DNA from: Patescibacteria group bacterium | GTDB taxonomy: Bacteria; Patescibacteriota; Minisyncoccia; Phycocordibacterales; PALSA-1337 | NCBI GenBank assembly: GCA_028864955.1 | Contig: JAGWLE010000011.1 | Location: forward strand, 1 to 11,917 | Length of the DNA: 11,917 nucleotides | Direction of reading: 5' to 3' | Shown: positions 1-6,124 of the stretch, in pieces | Position numbering within the stretch: position 1 is the stretch's first letter | Layout of the letters: each line of letters begins with the position of its first letter | Notes under the pieces: model-generated | Told to the model about the DNA's origin: nothing | The model's input: only the letters and a program-made list of their open reading frames with translations | Database searches by the model: none | Translations under genes and position numbers: made by a program

Positions 1-432
1 TGAATTTTGGTTGTAGTAATACTGGAAAGAAGCCGACTCGAGGCTGCCGGCGTAGAGCTGATTGAAGGCGTTCTCAGAGATCGTCTTGCACCAGTTCTGG
101 GCGTTCGTCAGCTGGGTGATATACGACTGGTAGTCGGTGGCCGAAGAAGCAGTGATCTTCACATAGGCAGGCCTTTGCGGCACAGCTGGCGATATTTTGG
201 CCGGTGCAGCCGGTGTGACTGAACGGACGATCGGCGTCGGCCGAATGCTCGAACTCGGCGGCGCAAGGTGCGCCGGCGTAGCCGTCGCCGGTGGCTGGCT
301 GGTCAGGTCGACGGGCGTGGTCGACAACACGTCCGCGCTTTTCGGCTGGGGCGCCAGCCAGGCGATCACAGTCACCACAATGACGATGGCCGCGGCCGCG
401 ATCGTCTTCCAATTGGTCAATGAGTTTTTCAT
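1..432 (-). CDS. Proline-rich membrane-anchored protein, 3' end outside window (partial)
   Basis: The frame is open from the ATG at 432-430 to base 1 (144 residues seen, no stop), so the C-terminus lies outside the window. The protein starts MKNSLTNWKT, followed by one hydrophobic segment at about residues 11-25 (AAAAIVIVVTVIAW), read as an uncleaved signal anchor. Residues about 26-85 are rich in Pro, Ala, Thr and Ser (for example SQPPATATPAHLAPPSSSIRP), which looks like an extended extracellular linker. From about residue 86 a more ordered region begins (YVKITASSATDYQSYITQ and NAQNWCKTISENAFNQLY). I do not recognise the family. The gene follows the 454-1011 gene with a 21-nt gap and may be co-transcribed with it. 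There is no Shine-Dalgarno sequence before the ATG; the upstream bases are T-rich, with two TATAA-type hexamers. Reality as a gene is fairly sure from the signal-anchor plus linker pattern; function is unknown. Confidence 0.75.
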   Translation of the reverse strand, partial: MKNSLTNWKTIAAAAIVIVVTVIAWLAPQPKSADVLSTTPVDLTSQPPATATPAHLAPPSSSIRPTPIVRSVTPAAPAKISPAVPQRPAYVKITASSATDYQSYITQLTNAQNWCKTISENAFNQLYAGSLESASFQYYYNQNS

Positions 433-441
433 AAACAAAAA

Positions 442-458
442 GTTATACTGACATTATA
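442..458 (-). promoter_or_regulatory. Possible promoter -10 boxes for the proline-rich protein gene
   Basis: On the minus strand TATAAT lies at 458-453 and TATAAC at 447-442. The second ends 9 nt before the ATG at 432, close to the spacing seen at other genes of this window. The AT-rich stretch also contains the stop codon of the preceding gene, so this could be chance; no convincing -35 is seen. Confidence 0.3.
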
Positions 459-1011
459 CATAATAAAACTCCTCAAATACACGCCTATAGAGGTTGATAG
501 TTTGTCTGGCCGTATGGTGATCGAGCTGGAAATCCGGCTTGTGGGCGATGTCATTCCGGACCAAATGCGCATTCCAGGCGTCCTGGCGCGTCTTCATATC
601 GCCCTGCTCGACACGTTTCAATTTCTCGCCGACCGAGTCGCCGCGGTATCCCATCTTGGTCAGGAGACTATCGAGCAAGATATCCGCTTCGATGATGGCC
701 TGCTTCCAATCGTTGGGATTCTGCGATTCCAGGTAGGTCATGGCTCTGTCCCAGCGGTGGGCCATGACTTGATCGCCGGCATCGGTATATGCCGGTTCCT
801 CAATCTTGGCGTCATGAAGCGCCGCCTCTTTCTTGCGCACTTCCTTGAGACGCTCAACGGTGTATATGATGCCAATGAAGAAGAATAGCGAGACCGGAAA
901 CGACAGGCCGATCAGCACGCCCAGAGCCTGTTTCAAGAACTCCACTAAAGGCGGAATCGTCGAAACGATCCAGGCATATGCCTCGGTGAGCATGACCGTG
1001 CTGTCAAACAT
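454..1011 (-). CDS. Membrane-anchored protein with HEPN-like C-terminal domain (185 aa)
   Basis: The ATG at 1011 is chosen because a TATAAT box ends 6 nt before it. Residues about 28-51 form one strong membrane segment (GVLIGLSFPVSLFFFIGIIY), followed by a charged stretch (VERLKEVRKKEAALHDAK) that would face the cytoplasm. The C-terminal part, about residues 80-185, is predicted helical. It carries LLDSLLTKMGYRGDSVGEKL and then LVRNDIAH at residues 150-157. R152-N153-x3-H157 fits the Rx4-6H motif, with a polar residue after Arg, that marks HEPN domains, many of which are RNases or nucleotide-binding helical bundles. The helix after it (TARQTINLYRRVFEEF) fits the fold. Hypothetical membrane proteins of this kind occur in CPR genomes, but function is not known to me. 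The HEPN assignment is inference from the motif and helical pattern; catalysis is not implied. Confidence 0.8.
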   Translation of the reverse strand: MFDSTVMLTEAYAWIVSTIPPLVEFLKQALGVLIGLSFPVSLFFFIGIIYTVERLKEVRKKEAALHDAKIEEPAYTDAGDQVMAHRWDRAMTYLESQNPNDWKQAIIEADILLDSLLTKMGYRGDSVGEKLKRVEQGDMKTRQDAWNAHLVRNDIAHKPDFQLDHHTARQTINLYRRVFEEFYYV

Positions 1012-1017
1012 GCATCT

Positions 1018-1023
1018 ATTATA
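1018..1023 (-). promoter_or_regulatory. TATAAT -10 box placing the transcript start at the ATG of the HEPN-like gene
   Basis: A perfect TATAAT (minus strand) lies in the 41-nt gap between gatA and this gene. Six bases separate it from the ATG, so the expected start, about 7 nt past the box, is the A of the ATG. No Shine-Dalgarno sequence is present and the -35 is weak. The gene therefore probably has its own promoter and a leaderless mRNA. Confidence 0.6.
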
Positions 1024-1052
1024 TCGCCCGGCGCCGGCCTATGGAAGCGCGG

Positions 1053-2507
1053 CTACTCCTCATTCAGGAAATCCCGTCCGATATCGAAAAGTCTCTGTTC
1101 ATGACCGTGTCCGGCCGTGAGCTGCAAGCCTATCGGCAGCCCCGCGCCCTCTCGCACGACTGTGCCGCATGGCAGAGAAATTGCCGGCATGCCGGTTATA
1201 TTGGCCGTGACCGTGAATATGTCTTCGAGATACATGGCCACCGGATCAGTTGTCTTTTCGCCTATCTTGAATGCCGGTCCGGGCGCGGTCGGCGTGGCGA
1301 TAACATCGACCGACTCAAATGCCTTATGGAATTCATCGGTAATCATCTTCCTCACGGCGTTCGCACGATTGTAGTAGGCGTCATAATAACCTGAAGAAAG
1401 CACGTATGTTCCGAGGAGAATCCGGCGTATGACCTCCCTGCCGAAACCGGCGCCTCGCGTCTCGAAATAGTCATCTATGCCATCCTTGCCGTCGATATGC
1501 AGGCCGTATTTGACGCCGTCATAGCGGGCCATGTTCGAAGAGACTTCGGCCGGCATGATGATGTAGTAGACCATGAGCGCCGCCGAAATATTCGGCAGGG
1601 CGATCTCCTGTATCTCGTAGCCCTTGCGCTCGAACGACGCCAGGGCCGCCTCGAACGATCCGAGTACGGCCGCGTCGACACCGTCTTTGAGGAAATGCCG
1701 AGGCACGCCGATGACGCGCGGCTTTCGGCCGGCTGTTTTCGACGTTCGGTGTTCAGCATACGGCTCGTTGTATGTGTTCTCATCTATGGTCGTACTGTCG
1801 AACGCGTCCCTGCCCCGAATCGCCTTGAATACCAGTTCAGCGTCTGCGACTGTTTTGGCCAGCGGACCGATCTGATCGAGCGACGAGCCCATGGCAATGG
1901 CGCCGTATCGCGAAACGGCGCCGTATGTCGGCTTGAGCCCGACGACGCCGCAAAAGCTGGCCGGTTGTCTGATCGAACCGCCGGTGTCCGTGCCAAGCGC
2001 GAACAGCGCACCGTCCATGGCCACGGCGGCGGCCGATCCGCCCGAAGAACCGCCGGCTACCCGGCTCAAATCGTGCGGATTCTTGGTCAGGCCAAAGGCG
2101 GAATTCTCGGTCGAGCCGCCCATGGCAAACTCGTCCATGTTTGTCCTGCCCAGGAATACGACGCCGGCTTCTTTGAGTTTGGCGATGACCGTGGCATCAT
2201 ATGCTGCCCGATAATTCTGGAGCATCCTCGAAGCCGCCGAGGCCAGACGCCCCTGTATGAGAATATTATCCTTGATAGCGCAAGGAATGCCCGTCAGAGG
2301 CCCCTGCCTGCCGTCCTTGATGACAGCATCGGCCGCCCTGGCTTGAGTGATGGCATCGGTGAAGACTTCGAGGTAAGCATTGACCTCCCTATTCTTTGCG
2401 GCTACAAGATCGAGGTACGCCTGCGTCAGTTCGACGGCCGTAAAATCTCCGGCCTTGAGGTGAGCCGCGGCTGTGGCGATCGTCAATTTTTTGAGGTCGA
2501 TGTTCAT
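1053..2507 (-). CDS. gatA: Glutamyl/aspartyl-tRNA(Gln/Asn) amidotransferase subunit A (484 aa)
   Basis: GatA is the amidase of the GatCAB complex. It releases ammonia from glutamine, which GatB uses to turn Glu-tRNA(Gln) into Gln-tRNA(Gln), or Asp-tRNA(Asn) into Asn-tRNA(Asn), in the cytoplasm. The amidase-signature triad is complete: Lys79 in GIPCAIKDN, cis-Ser154 in AGGSSGGSAAAVA, and nucleophile Ser178 in GTDTGGSIRQPASFCG. The numbering agrees with that known for Staphylococcus aureus GatA. Later conserved stretches are also present: VGLKPTYGAVSRYG, DQIGPLAKTVADAELV, TPTAPGPAFKIGE, and NITGMPAISLPCG near the C-terminus. Length is normal for the family. The ATG at 2507 follows gatC by 29 nt, with only a weak GGAA upstream, so the two are read as one operon. 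gatB is not in the window. Identification is very sure. Confidence 0.98.
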   Translation of the reverse strand: MNIDLKKLTIATAAAHLKAGDFTAVELTQAYLDLVAAKNREVNAYLEVFTDAITQARAADAVIKDGRQGPLTGIPCAIKDNILIQGRLASAASRMLQNYRAAYDATVIAKLKEAGVVFLGRTNMDEFAMGGSTENSAFGLTKNPHDLSRVAGGSSGGSAAAVAMDGALFALGTDTGGSIRQPASFCGVVGLKPTYGAVSRYGAIAMGSSLDQIGPLAKTVADAELVFKAIRGRDAFDSTTIDENTYNEPYAEHRTSKTAGRKPRVIGVPRHFLKDGVDAAVLGSFEAALASFERKGYEIQEIALPNISAALMVYYIIMPAEVSSNMARYDGVKYGLHIDGKDGIDDYFETRGAGFGREVIRRILLGTYVLSSGYYDAYYNRANAVRKMITDEFHKAFESVDVIATPTAPGPAFKIGEKTTDPVAMYLEDIFTVTANITGMPAISLPCGTVVREGAGLPIGLQLTAGHGHEQRLFDIGRDFLNEE

Positions 2508-2536
2508 CGATGATTTCCGGCTGATCAGCCACGAGG

Positions 2537-2830
2537 CTAGTCCTGCGCGATGATCTTCTTGACGGCGATATAGTCGCCTTCGCGGTCAGGCGCCGCGGCC
2601 AGCAGCCGTTCGCGTTCTGCCGGCGACCTCGGCGCGGCCTCATCCGGCCGCATGGCATTCTTGACCGCGCCGACGCGACCTTCGGCATCGATCTTGACCT
2701 CGAGTTTCTTGAGCCGATCGATATATCCCAGGATGGCATCGAATTCCATGGCCAGAGACTCCTTGTCCTCATCGGTCAGTTTGACGCGCGAGAGAGTCGC
2801 CAAATGCTCGATATCTTTGACCGTGATCAT
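2537..2830 (-). CDS. gatC: Glutamyl/aspartyl-tRNA(Gln/Asn) amidotransferase subunit C (97 aa)
   Basis: GatC is the small subunit that wraps around and stabilises the GatA-GatB interface in the tRNA-dependent amidotransferase. The sequence starts MITVKDIEHLATLSRVKLTD, which is the GatC N-terminal helix pattern. It continues with a helical middle (LAMEFDAILGYIDRLKKL) and a typical C-terminal part: MRPDEAAPRS in place of the usual LReD segment, then AAPDREGDYIAVKKII. An upstream in-frame ATG at 2902 would add 24 residues unlike GatC. The ATG at 2830 is preferred because family similarity begins there and an extended -10 box lies 6 nt upstream. gatA follows at 29 nt. The gene is the first of a gatC-gatA unit with its own promoter. 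Confidence 0.95.
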   Translation of the reverse strand: MITVKDIEHLATLSRVKLTDEDKESLAMEFDAILGYIDRLKKLEVKIDAEGRVGAVKNAMRPDEAAPRSPAERERLLAAAPDREGDYIAVKKIIAQD

Positions 2831-2836
2831 GCGGGC

Positions 2837-2865
2837 ATCATAGCACAATTGCCGGCGACAGCCAG
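2837..2865 (-). promoter_or_regulatory. gatC promoter, extended -10, leaderless spacing
   Basis: On the minus strand TGC-TATGAT (2845-2837) is an extended -10 box. Six bases separate it from the gatC ATG, so transcription should start at or next to the A of the start codon. A -35 at 17-bp spacing (2865-2860, CTGGCT) matches only 3 of 6, as is usual when the extended -10 is strong. The box lies inside one arm of a perfect inverted repeat. Confidence 0.55.
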
Positions 2866-2877
2866 CCGTGCTATGAT
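2849..2877 (+). promoter_or_regulatory. Plus-strand promoter facing away from gatC
   Basis: TTGCCG (2849-2854; 4 of 6 to TTGACA) lies exactly 17 bp before TATGAT (2872-2877), which is preceded by the extended TGC. This is by sequence a better promoter than the gatC one opposite it. No plus-strand protein gene follows; the predicted start at about 2884-2885 leads into a hairpin with a T-run at 2919-2954. Confidence 0.5.
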
Positions 2878-2884
2878 CTTCCTG

Positions 2885-2954
2885 AAATATAGAAGAAGTC
2901 ATGTGTTGTGGTTAGGTTGTGGCCGCTGCTATCCTTCGAGCAGCGGCCACTTTT
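2885..2954 (+). ncRNA. Candidate small RNA of about 70 nt between gatC and ligA
   Basis: The boundaries are inferred from a promoter with -35, 17-bp spacer and extended -10 upstream, and from a 12-bp perfect hairpin with TTTT at the end. The 5' part, about 34 nt, is purine- and then GU-rich and unstructured by eye (GAAGAAGUC, then UGUGUUGUGGUUAGGUUGU). It includes a possible four-codon minigene, ATG TGT TGT GGT TAG, at 2901-2915, behind AGAAGAAG. I recognise no known RNA family. It could be a regulatory RNA, or only an unproductive divergent transcript stopped before it runs antisense into ligA. Confidence 0.35.
2919..2954 (+). terminator. Intrinsic terminator, 12-bp stem plus TTTT
   Basis: The stem is 2919-2930 (GTGGCCGCTGCT) with 2939-2950 (AGCAGCGGCCAC), with an 8-nt loop (ATCCTTCG). 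TTTT follows at 2951-2954 on the plus strand. In the minus direction, the side where ligA ends, the hairpin is followed by ACAACC and has no U-run. The stronger reading is therefore as a stop for a plus-strand transcript, though the hairpin could still protect the 3' end of the ligA mRNA. Confidence 0.6.
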
Positions 2955-2972
2955 CGTCAAGCCTGGCCGCTG

Positions 2973-5003
2973 TCAGCGCCCGGCCATCTTCAGCAATTCG
3001 TCTTCAGAGATAATCGGCACCCCCAATTGGCGGGCTTTGTCCAACTTTGAGCCGGCATCCTTGCCGGCCACCACGTACGAGGTCTTCCGGGAAACGGAAC
3101 TCGTGACGTCGCCGCCGCTCTGCCGGACCAGCTGTTCGGCGGCCTGGCGTTCGAGCGTCGGCAAACTGCCGGTGAATACGAACGATCTGCCCTCGAGCGG
3201 CCTGTTGGCGGTCAGCTGTTCGGCTTCGATCGTCAGGTGCTTCAATAGATTTTTCACCAGTTTGCGGTTATCCGCCAGTTTGAACCAGCCAGCGATTGAC
3301 TGGGCGACTTTGGGGCCGACGCCTCTGACCGCTTCGAAATCCTGGCGCTCCGCCCGTTCAATCCTCTCGATCGAGCCGAAGTGCCGGGCGATATCGTAGG
3401 CTGTTTCTTCGCCGACATGCGCGATCGACAACGAGGCCAGGAAGCGCGACAGGCTGATCGTGCGCGACGCATCTATCGCCTGGATAAGATTATCCGCCGA
3501 CTTTTCCGCGAAGCGTTCGATGTTGAGCAGATCGCCTTTCTTGAGCGTGAATATGTCGTCGAATGTGGAGATCAAGCCGGCCTCAATCAGCTGATTCAAA
3601 ATCTGCGGACCGAGACCGTCGATATCGAAGCACTTTTTCGAGGTGAAATAATGGAATCGCCGCCGCACCTGCTCGAAGGAATCCTTGGAGACGCAGCGCC
3701 AGGCCGCTTCGCCGGGCACGCGTTCGATGGCGCCGTCTCCGCCGCAGGCGGGAACATGCGTCGGCCATGTGAACGGCCGGGAATCCGCCGGACGCAATTC
3801 TTTGACGACGGAAACGATATCTGGAATGACGTCGCCGGCCTTCTCCAGGATGACAGTGTCGCCGATGCGCAGGTCCAGCCGCCTGATTTCATCTTCGTTA
3901 TGGAGCGTGGCCCGCGAAACAGTCGAACCGTCGACCAGCACCGGCCTCATGATGGCCACCGGCGTGATCACGCCGGTGCGGCCGACTTGAAAAGCGATAT
4001 CCTCAAGGACGGTGGTGACCTGTTCCGCCGGAAATTTATAGGCCACGCCCCAGCGCGGCGATTTGCCCGTGTAACCAAGCGCCTCCTGGATTTTTCGCGA
4101 ATTTATCTTGATAACGATGCCGTCGAGCGCGTATCCGAGCGAATCGCGCTTCTTGGCCCATTCTTCATAGTATTTCTGAATGCCGTCAACGCTGGAGACG
4201 ACCAGGTGATGCGGATTGACGTTGAAACCCAGCCTCGAGAGAAGTTCGAGTTCGCCCGACTGCCGGTCGAGTTCGGCGGTAGGCGGTTCGTACCTGTCGA
4301 TATCGTACAAGAATGAGTCGAGCTGGCGTGAAGCGGTGATGCGCGAATCAAGTTGACGAAGCGAGCCGGCGGCGAAATTCCTAGTGTTTGCGTACGGCGG
4401 CAGGCCTTCCGCCCGGCGCTCGGCGTTGATCTCGATCAACCTATCCTTAGCCATCCAAATCTCGCCGACGGCGATCAATTCTCGGGGGATATTCTTGCCG
4501 GCAAGTTCCTGGGGCACTGATTTGATGGTTTTGACGTTCAATGTGACATCTTCGCCGATAGTACCGTCGCCCCGCGTCGCCGCCCGTTTCAATTCCCCAT
4601 TTTCATACGTCAAAACGACTTTCAGGCCGTCGATCTTGAGTTCGCAGCAATATTCTAGCCGCTCGTCCTTCATGCCGGCTTTGCGCATGAAATTCCGCAC
4701 GCGCTCGTGCCATTTCATGAGCTCGGTCGTGTCGAACACATCGTCAAACGACCATTGCGCCACCGCGTGGCGCACTTTCGAAAACTCCTTGAGCACTTCG
4801 CCGCCGACGCGTTCCGTCGGCGAATCGGCGCTCTTGAGTTCCGGATATCGTGATTCCAGATCCGAAAGCTCCTTGAGGAGCGAATCGTAGGCTTCATCAC
4901 TGATCTCCGGCTGATCGAGCGTGTGGTAGAGTCGCCGGTGATGCTCGATGGTTTTCCGGAGCTTATCGACACGTTCGCGTACATCGGGAGTAACATTGGT
5001 CAT
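2973..5003 (-). CDS. ligA: NAD-dependent DNA ligase LigA with degenerate zinc finger (676 aa)
   Basis: LigA seals nicks in DNA during replication and repair using NAD+. Domain Ia is present, with the NMN-binding pattern YHTLDQPEISDEAYD at about residues 26-40. The adenylated lysine is K123 in CCELKIDGL, followed by ATRGDGTIGEDVT and the OB-fold region (VGRTGVITPVA, LHNEDEIRRLDLRIGD, GDVIPDIV). HhH repeats follow at about 460-560 (FDIDGLGPQI, VGEETAYDIA, RGVGPKVAQSI), and a BRCT domain at about 600-676 (GRSFVFTGSLPTLERQAAEQ, GSKLDKARQLG). Length is normal. Two features are odd. The zinc-finger region keeps only two cysteines (VPACGG and WRCVSKDSFEQ) where the family has CPxC and RCxxxxC. The usual PMLSL motif reads AQWSF. 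The gene starts 17 nt after the GspK-like gene, so it probably ends the pilus operon. Identity is certain; activity is probable but unproven. Confidence 0.97.
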   Translation of the reverse strand: MTNVTPDVRERVDKLRKTIEHHRRLYHTLDQPEISDEAYDSLLKELSDLESRYPELKSADSPTERVGGEVLKEFSKVRHAVAQWSFDDVFDTTELMKWHERVRNFMRKAGMKDERLEYCCELKIDGLKVVLTYENGELKRAATRGDGTIGEDVTLNVKTIKSVPQELAGKNIPRELIAVGEIWMAKDRLIEINAERRAEGLPPYANTRNFAAGSLRQLDSRITASRQLDSFLYDIDRYEPPTAELDRQSGELELLSRLGFNVNPHHLVVSSVDGIQKYYEEWAKKRDSLGYALDGIVIKINSRKIQEALGYTGKSPRWGVAYKFPAEQVTTVLEDIAFQVGRTGVITPVAIMRPVLVDGSTVSRATLHNEDEIRRLDLRIGDTVILEKAGDVIPDIVSVVKELRPADSRPFTWPTHVPACGGDGAIERVPGEAAWRCVSKDSFEQVRRRFHYFTSKKCFDIDGLGPQILNQLIEAGLISTFDDIFTLKKGDLLNIERFAEKSADNLIQAIDASRTISLSRFLASLSIAHVGEETAYDIARHFGSIERIERAERQDFEAVRGVGPKVAQSIAGWFKLADNRKLVKNLLKHLTIEAEQLTANRPLEGRSFVFTGSLPTLERQAAEQLVRQSGGDVTSSVSRKTSYVVAGKDAGSKLDKARQLGVPIISEDELLKMAGR

Positions 5004-5020
5004 GATTATTCCAGGTGCCG

Positions 5021-5557
5021 CTAATCGTGTTCGACGAGCTGAATGACGCGCTCTTCGTCGCGCGGACCCTGCTCCGGACAGACGCCGGGATTATTCGGAT
5101 CGTACAGATTGTAGCCGCTCGAGCGGATGACGATGATGTGTCCAGCCGAAGCGCTCAATTCATTGCCTTCCCAGACCTGGATCTTGGCGCAGCTCGAACC
5201 GAGCGGCACAATGATCGGCGGCGTGGCCAGTACGGTTGCCGGATTAAAATTCACGCCGTTCGGATAGGAGACGGAGGCGGCAAACGTGCCGGATGGCGCC
5301 GGGTTGATGCCGCGGCATTCGATAGGAAACGAGGAGCCGGGCGCCGCCTGGCCAACGGCGGCATAGGCTTTGACGGCACATTGGATGCCAGTATCGGCGG
5401 CGTAGATGGCCACCGTCGAATCACGCGAAGCCGTCGAGAGGATGAACTGCTTGCGGCTGATCTCCAGGATAAAGGCGGCCACCGAGAGCACGATCGAGGA
5501 AACGATGATAGCGAATAATAGCGTATAGCCGCGGGTTTGCGAGGTCTTTGTATACAT
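5021..5557 (-). CDS. GspK/PilX-like minor pseudopilin (178 aa)
   Basis: The N-terminus has a short basic leader (MYTKTSQTRG) with a prepilin peptidase site after Gly10, then a hydrophobic helix YTLLFAIIVSSIVLSVAAFIL. Position 5 of the mature protein is Phe (F15), not the Glu of ordinary pilins. Lack of Glu5 is a hallmark of GspK-type tip subunits. The helix continues into STASRDSTVAIYAADTGIQCAVKAYAA, a pattern typical of PilX/GspK-like proteins (xYAAexGxxxA). The globular part has four cysteines (in IQCA, IECR, SSCAK and GVCPE), which could form two disulfides outside the cell. The start overlaps the stop of the GspI-like gene by one base (TGATG), so translation is coupled. It is fourth in the H-J-I-K series and probably caps the pilus tip. 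Confidence 0.85.
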   Translation of the reverse strand: MYTKTSQTRGYTLLFAIIVSSIVLSVAAFILEISRKQFILSTASRDSTVAIYAADTGIQCAVKAYAAVGQAAPGSSFPIECRGINPAPSGTFAASVSYPNGVNFNPATVLATPPIIVPLGSSCAKIQVWEGNELSASAGHIIVIRSSGYNLYDPNNPGVCPEQGPRDEERVIQLVEHD

Positions 5558-6120
5558 CAGCGTGGGGTGTTAGTCAGGATTTCTGATAAATCGACCTCAT
5601 TCGTGCCGCCGTACGTCGTCGTCCAGCTGACCACCACGTAGGCGGTATAATCGTCGCTGCCGTCAGGGTCGCTGCTGTGATACAGGACAAAGTATCGGCT
5701 GAACGGCGTGGGCAGTGCGCCAGTCCAGGTTGGAGCGTATGTGTAATCGCCATTCTTGAGCGTCAAGGCGCAGTTGTTGAGATTCGAGCACAGGTCGACG
5801 CCGGGATGAGATGAGCTGTTCGACGCCGGCAAGAACGATATGCCGCACTGCGGAATCTTGCTCACAGTCACGCAGCTGCCGCCGCTCAAAGGATTTGTCG
5901 GCTTGGGCGGCCAGGCGCCGTTATCCTTGAGATTGTTGAGGTATTCGAGTCCTTCTTGGGCCAGAGAAATGGCAATGGTCTGATTGCGGGCATCGAGCGC
6001 CGCGGTATAGCCCTTGTTGGCGACGGTGAGCGGCCCGGCGATGGCGATCATCAGGATGGTGATGGCCACGAGCGTCTCGATGATGGTGAATCCCCTGGTT
6101 GTGCGGCGTGTATGGATCAT
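5557..6120 (-). CDS. GspI/PilV-like minor pseudopilin (187 aa)
   Basis: The ATG at 6120 is chosen over an in-frame one at 6222. It lies 4 nt after the preceding gene's stop and gives a standard short leader, MIHTRRTTRG, cut before Phe11. The mature start FTIIETLVAITILMIAIAGP has Glu5 (E15). It is followed by TVANKGYTAALDARNQTIAISLAQEGLEYLNNLKDNGAW, the tyrosine/glutamate-rich helix end seen in PilV/GspI-like proteins of CPR pilus loci. The remainder is a small globular domain (SRYFVLYHSSDPDGSDDYTAYVVVSWTT) ending in NTPR. As a membrane-stored subunit it would join the tip complex together with the H-, J- and K-like products. Family assignment within the minor pseudopilins rests on order and helix pattern. 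Confidence 0.87.
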   Translation of the reverse strand: MIHTRRTTRGFTIIETLVAITILMIAIAGPLTVANKGYTAALDARNQTIAISLAQEGLEYLNNLKDNGAWPPKPTNPLSGGSCVTVSKIPQCGISFLPASNSSSHPGVDLCSNLNNCALTLKNGDYTYAPTWTGALPTPFSRYFVLYHSSDPDGSDDYTAYVVVSWTTTYGGTNEVDLSEILTNTPR

Positions 6121-6124
6121 GGCA

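Larger units (their letters stand above)
2837..2877. repeat. Perfect 10-bp inverted repeat carrying two divergent -10 boxes
   Basis: The arms ATCATAGCAC (2837-2846) and GTGCTATGAT (2868-2877) are exact reverse complements around a 21-bp spacer. Each arm read outward is an extended -10 box (TGCTATGAT), so the repeat is a symmetric divergent promoter. It could also be a binding site for a dimeric regulator, which would then control both directions at once. Confidence 0.8.

Noticed and set aside
74..412. Minus-strand frame with a 112-codon reading at the left edge
   Set aside because: The overlapping frame starting at 432 gives a signal anchor and Pro-rich linker and stays open to base 1; the 112-codon frame gives a Cys/His/Arg-rich sequence without features.
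1497..2513. Plus-strand open frame of 338 codons opposite gatA
   Set aside because: It is the antisense of a gene with all catalytic residues; its translation is arginine-rich, without domains or membrane segments, and it has no promoter or Shine-Dalgarno sequence.
2519..2530. 12-bp palindrome GGCTGATCAGCC between gatC and gatA
   Set aside because: It is short, has no T-run, and lies in a 29-nt operon gap; chance or a minor mRNA hairpin is enough to explain it.
2831..2902. Longer gatC start at 2902
   Set aside because: The 24 extra residues do not resemble GatC, and they would cover the promoter and inverted repeat.
3381..4316. Plus-strand open frame of 311 codons opposite ligA
   Set aside because: It lies entirely within the conserved LigA coding region; its protein sequence shows no recognisable fold, and long antisense frames are expected in GC-rich codon positions.
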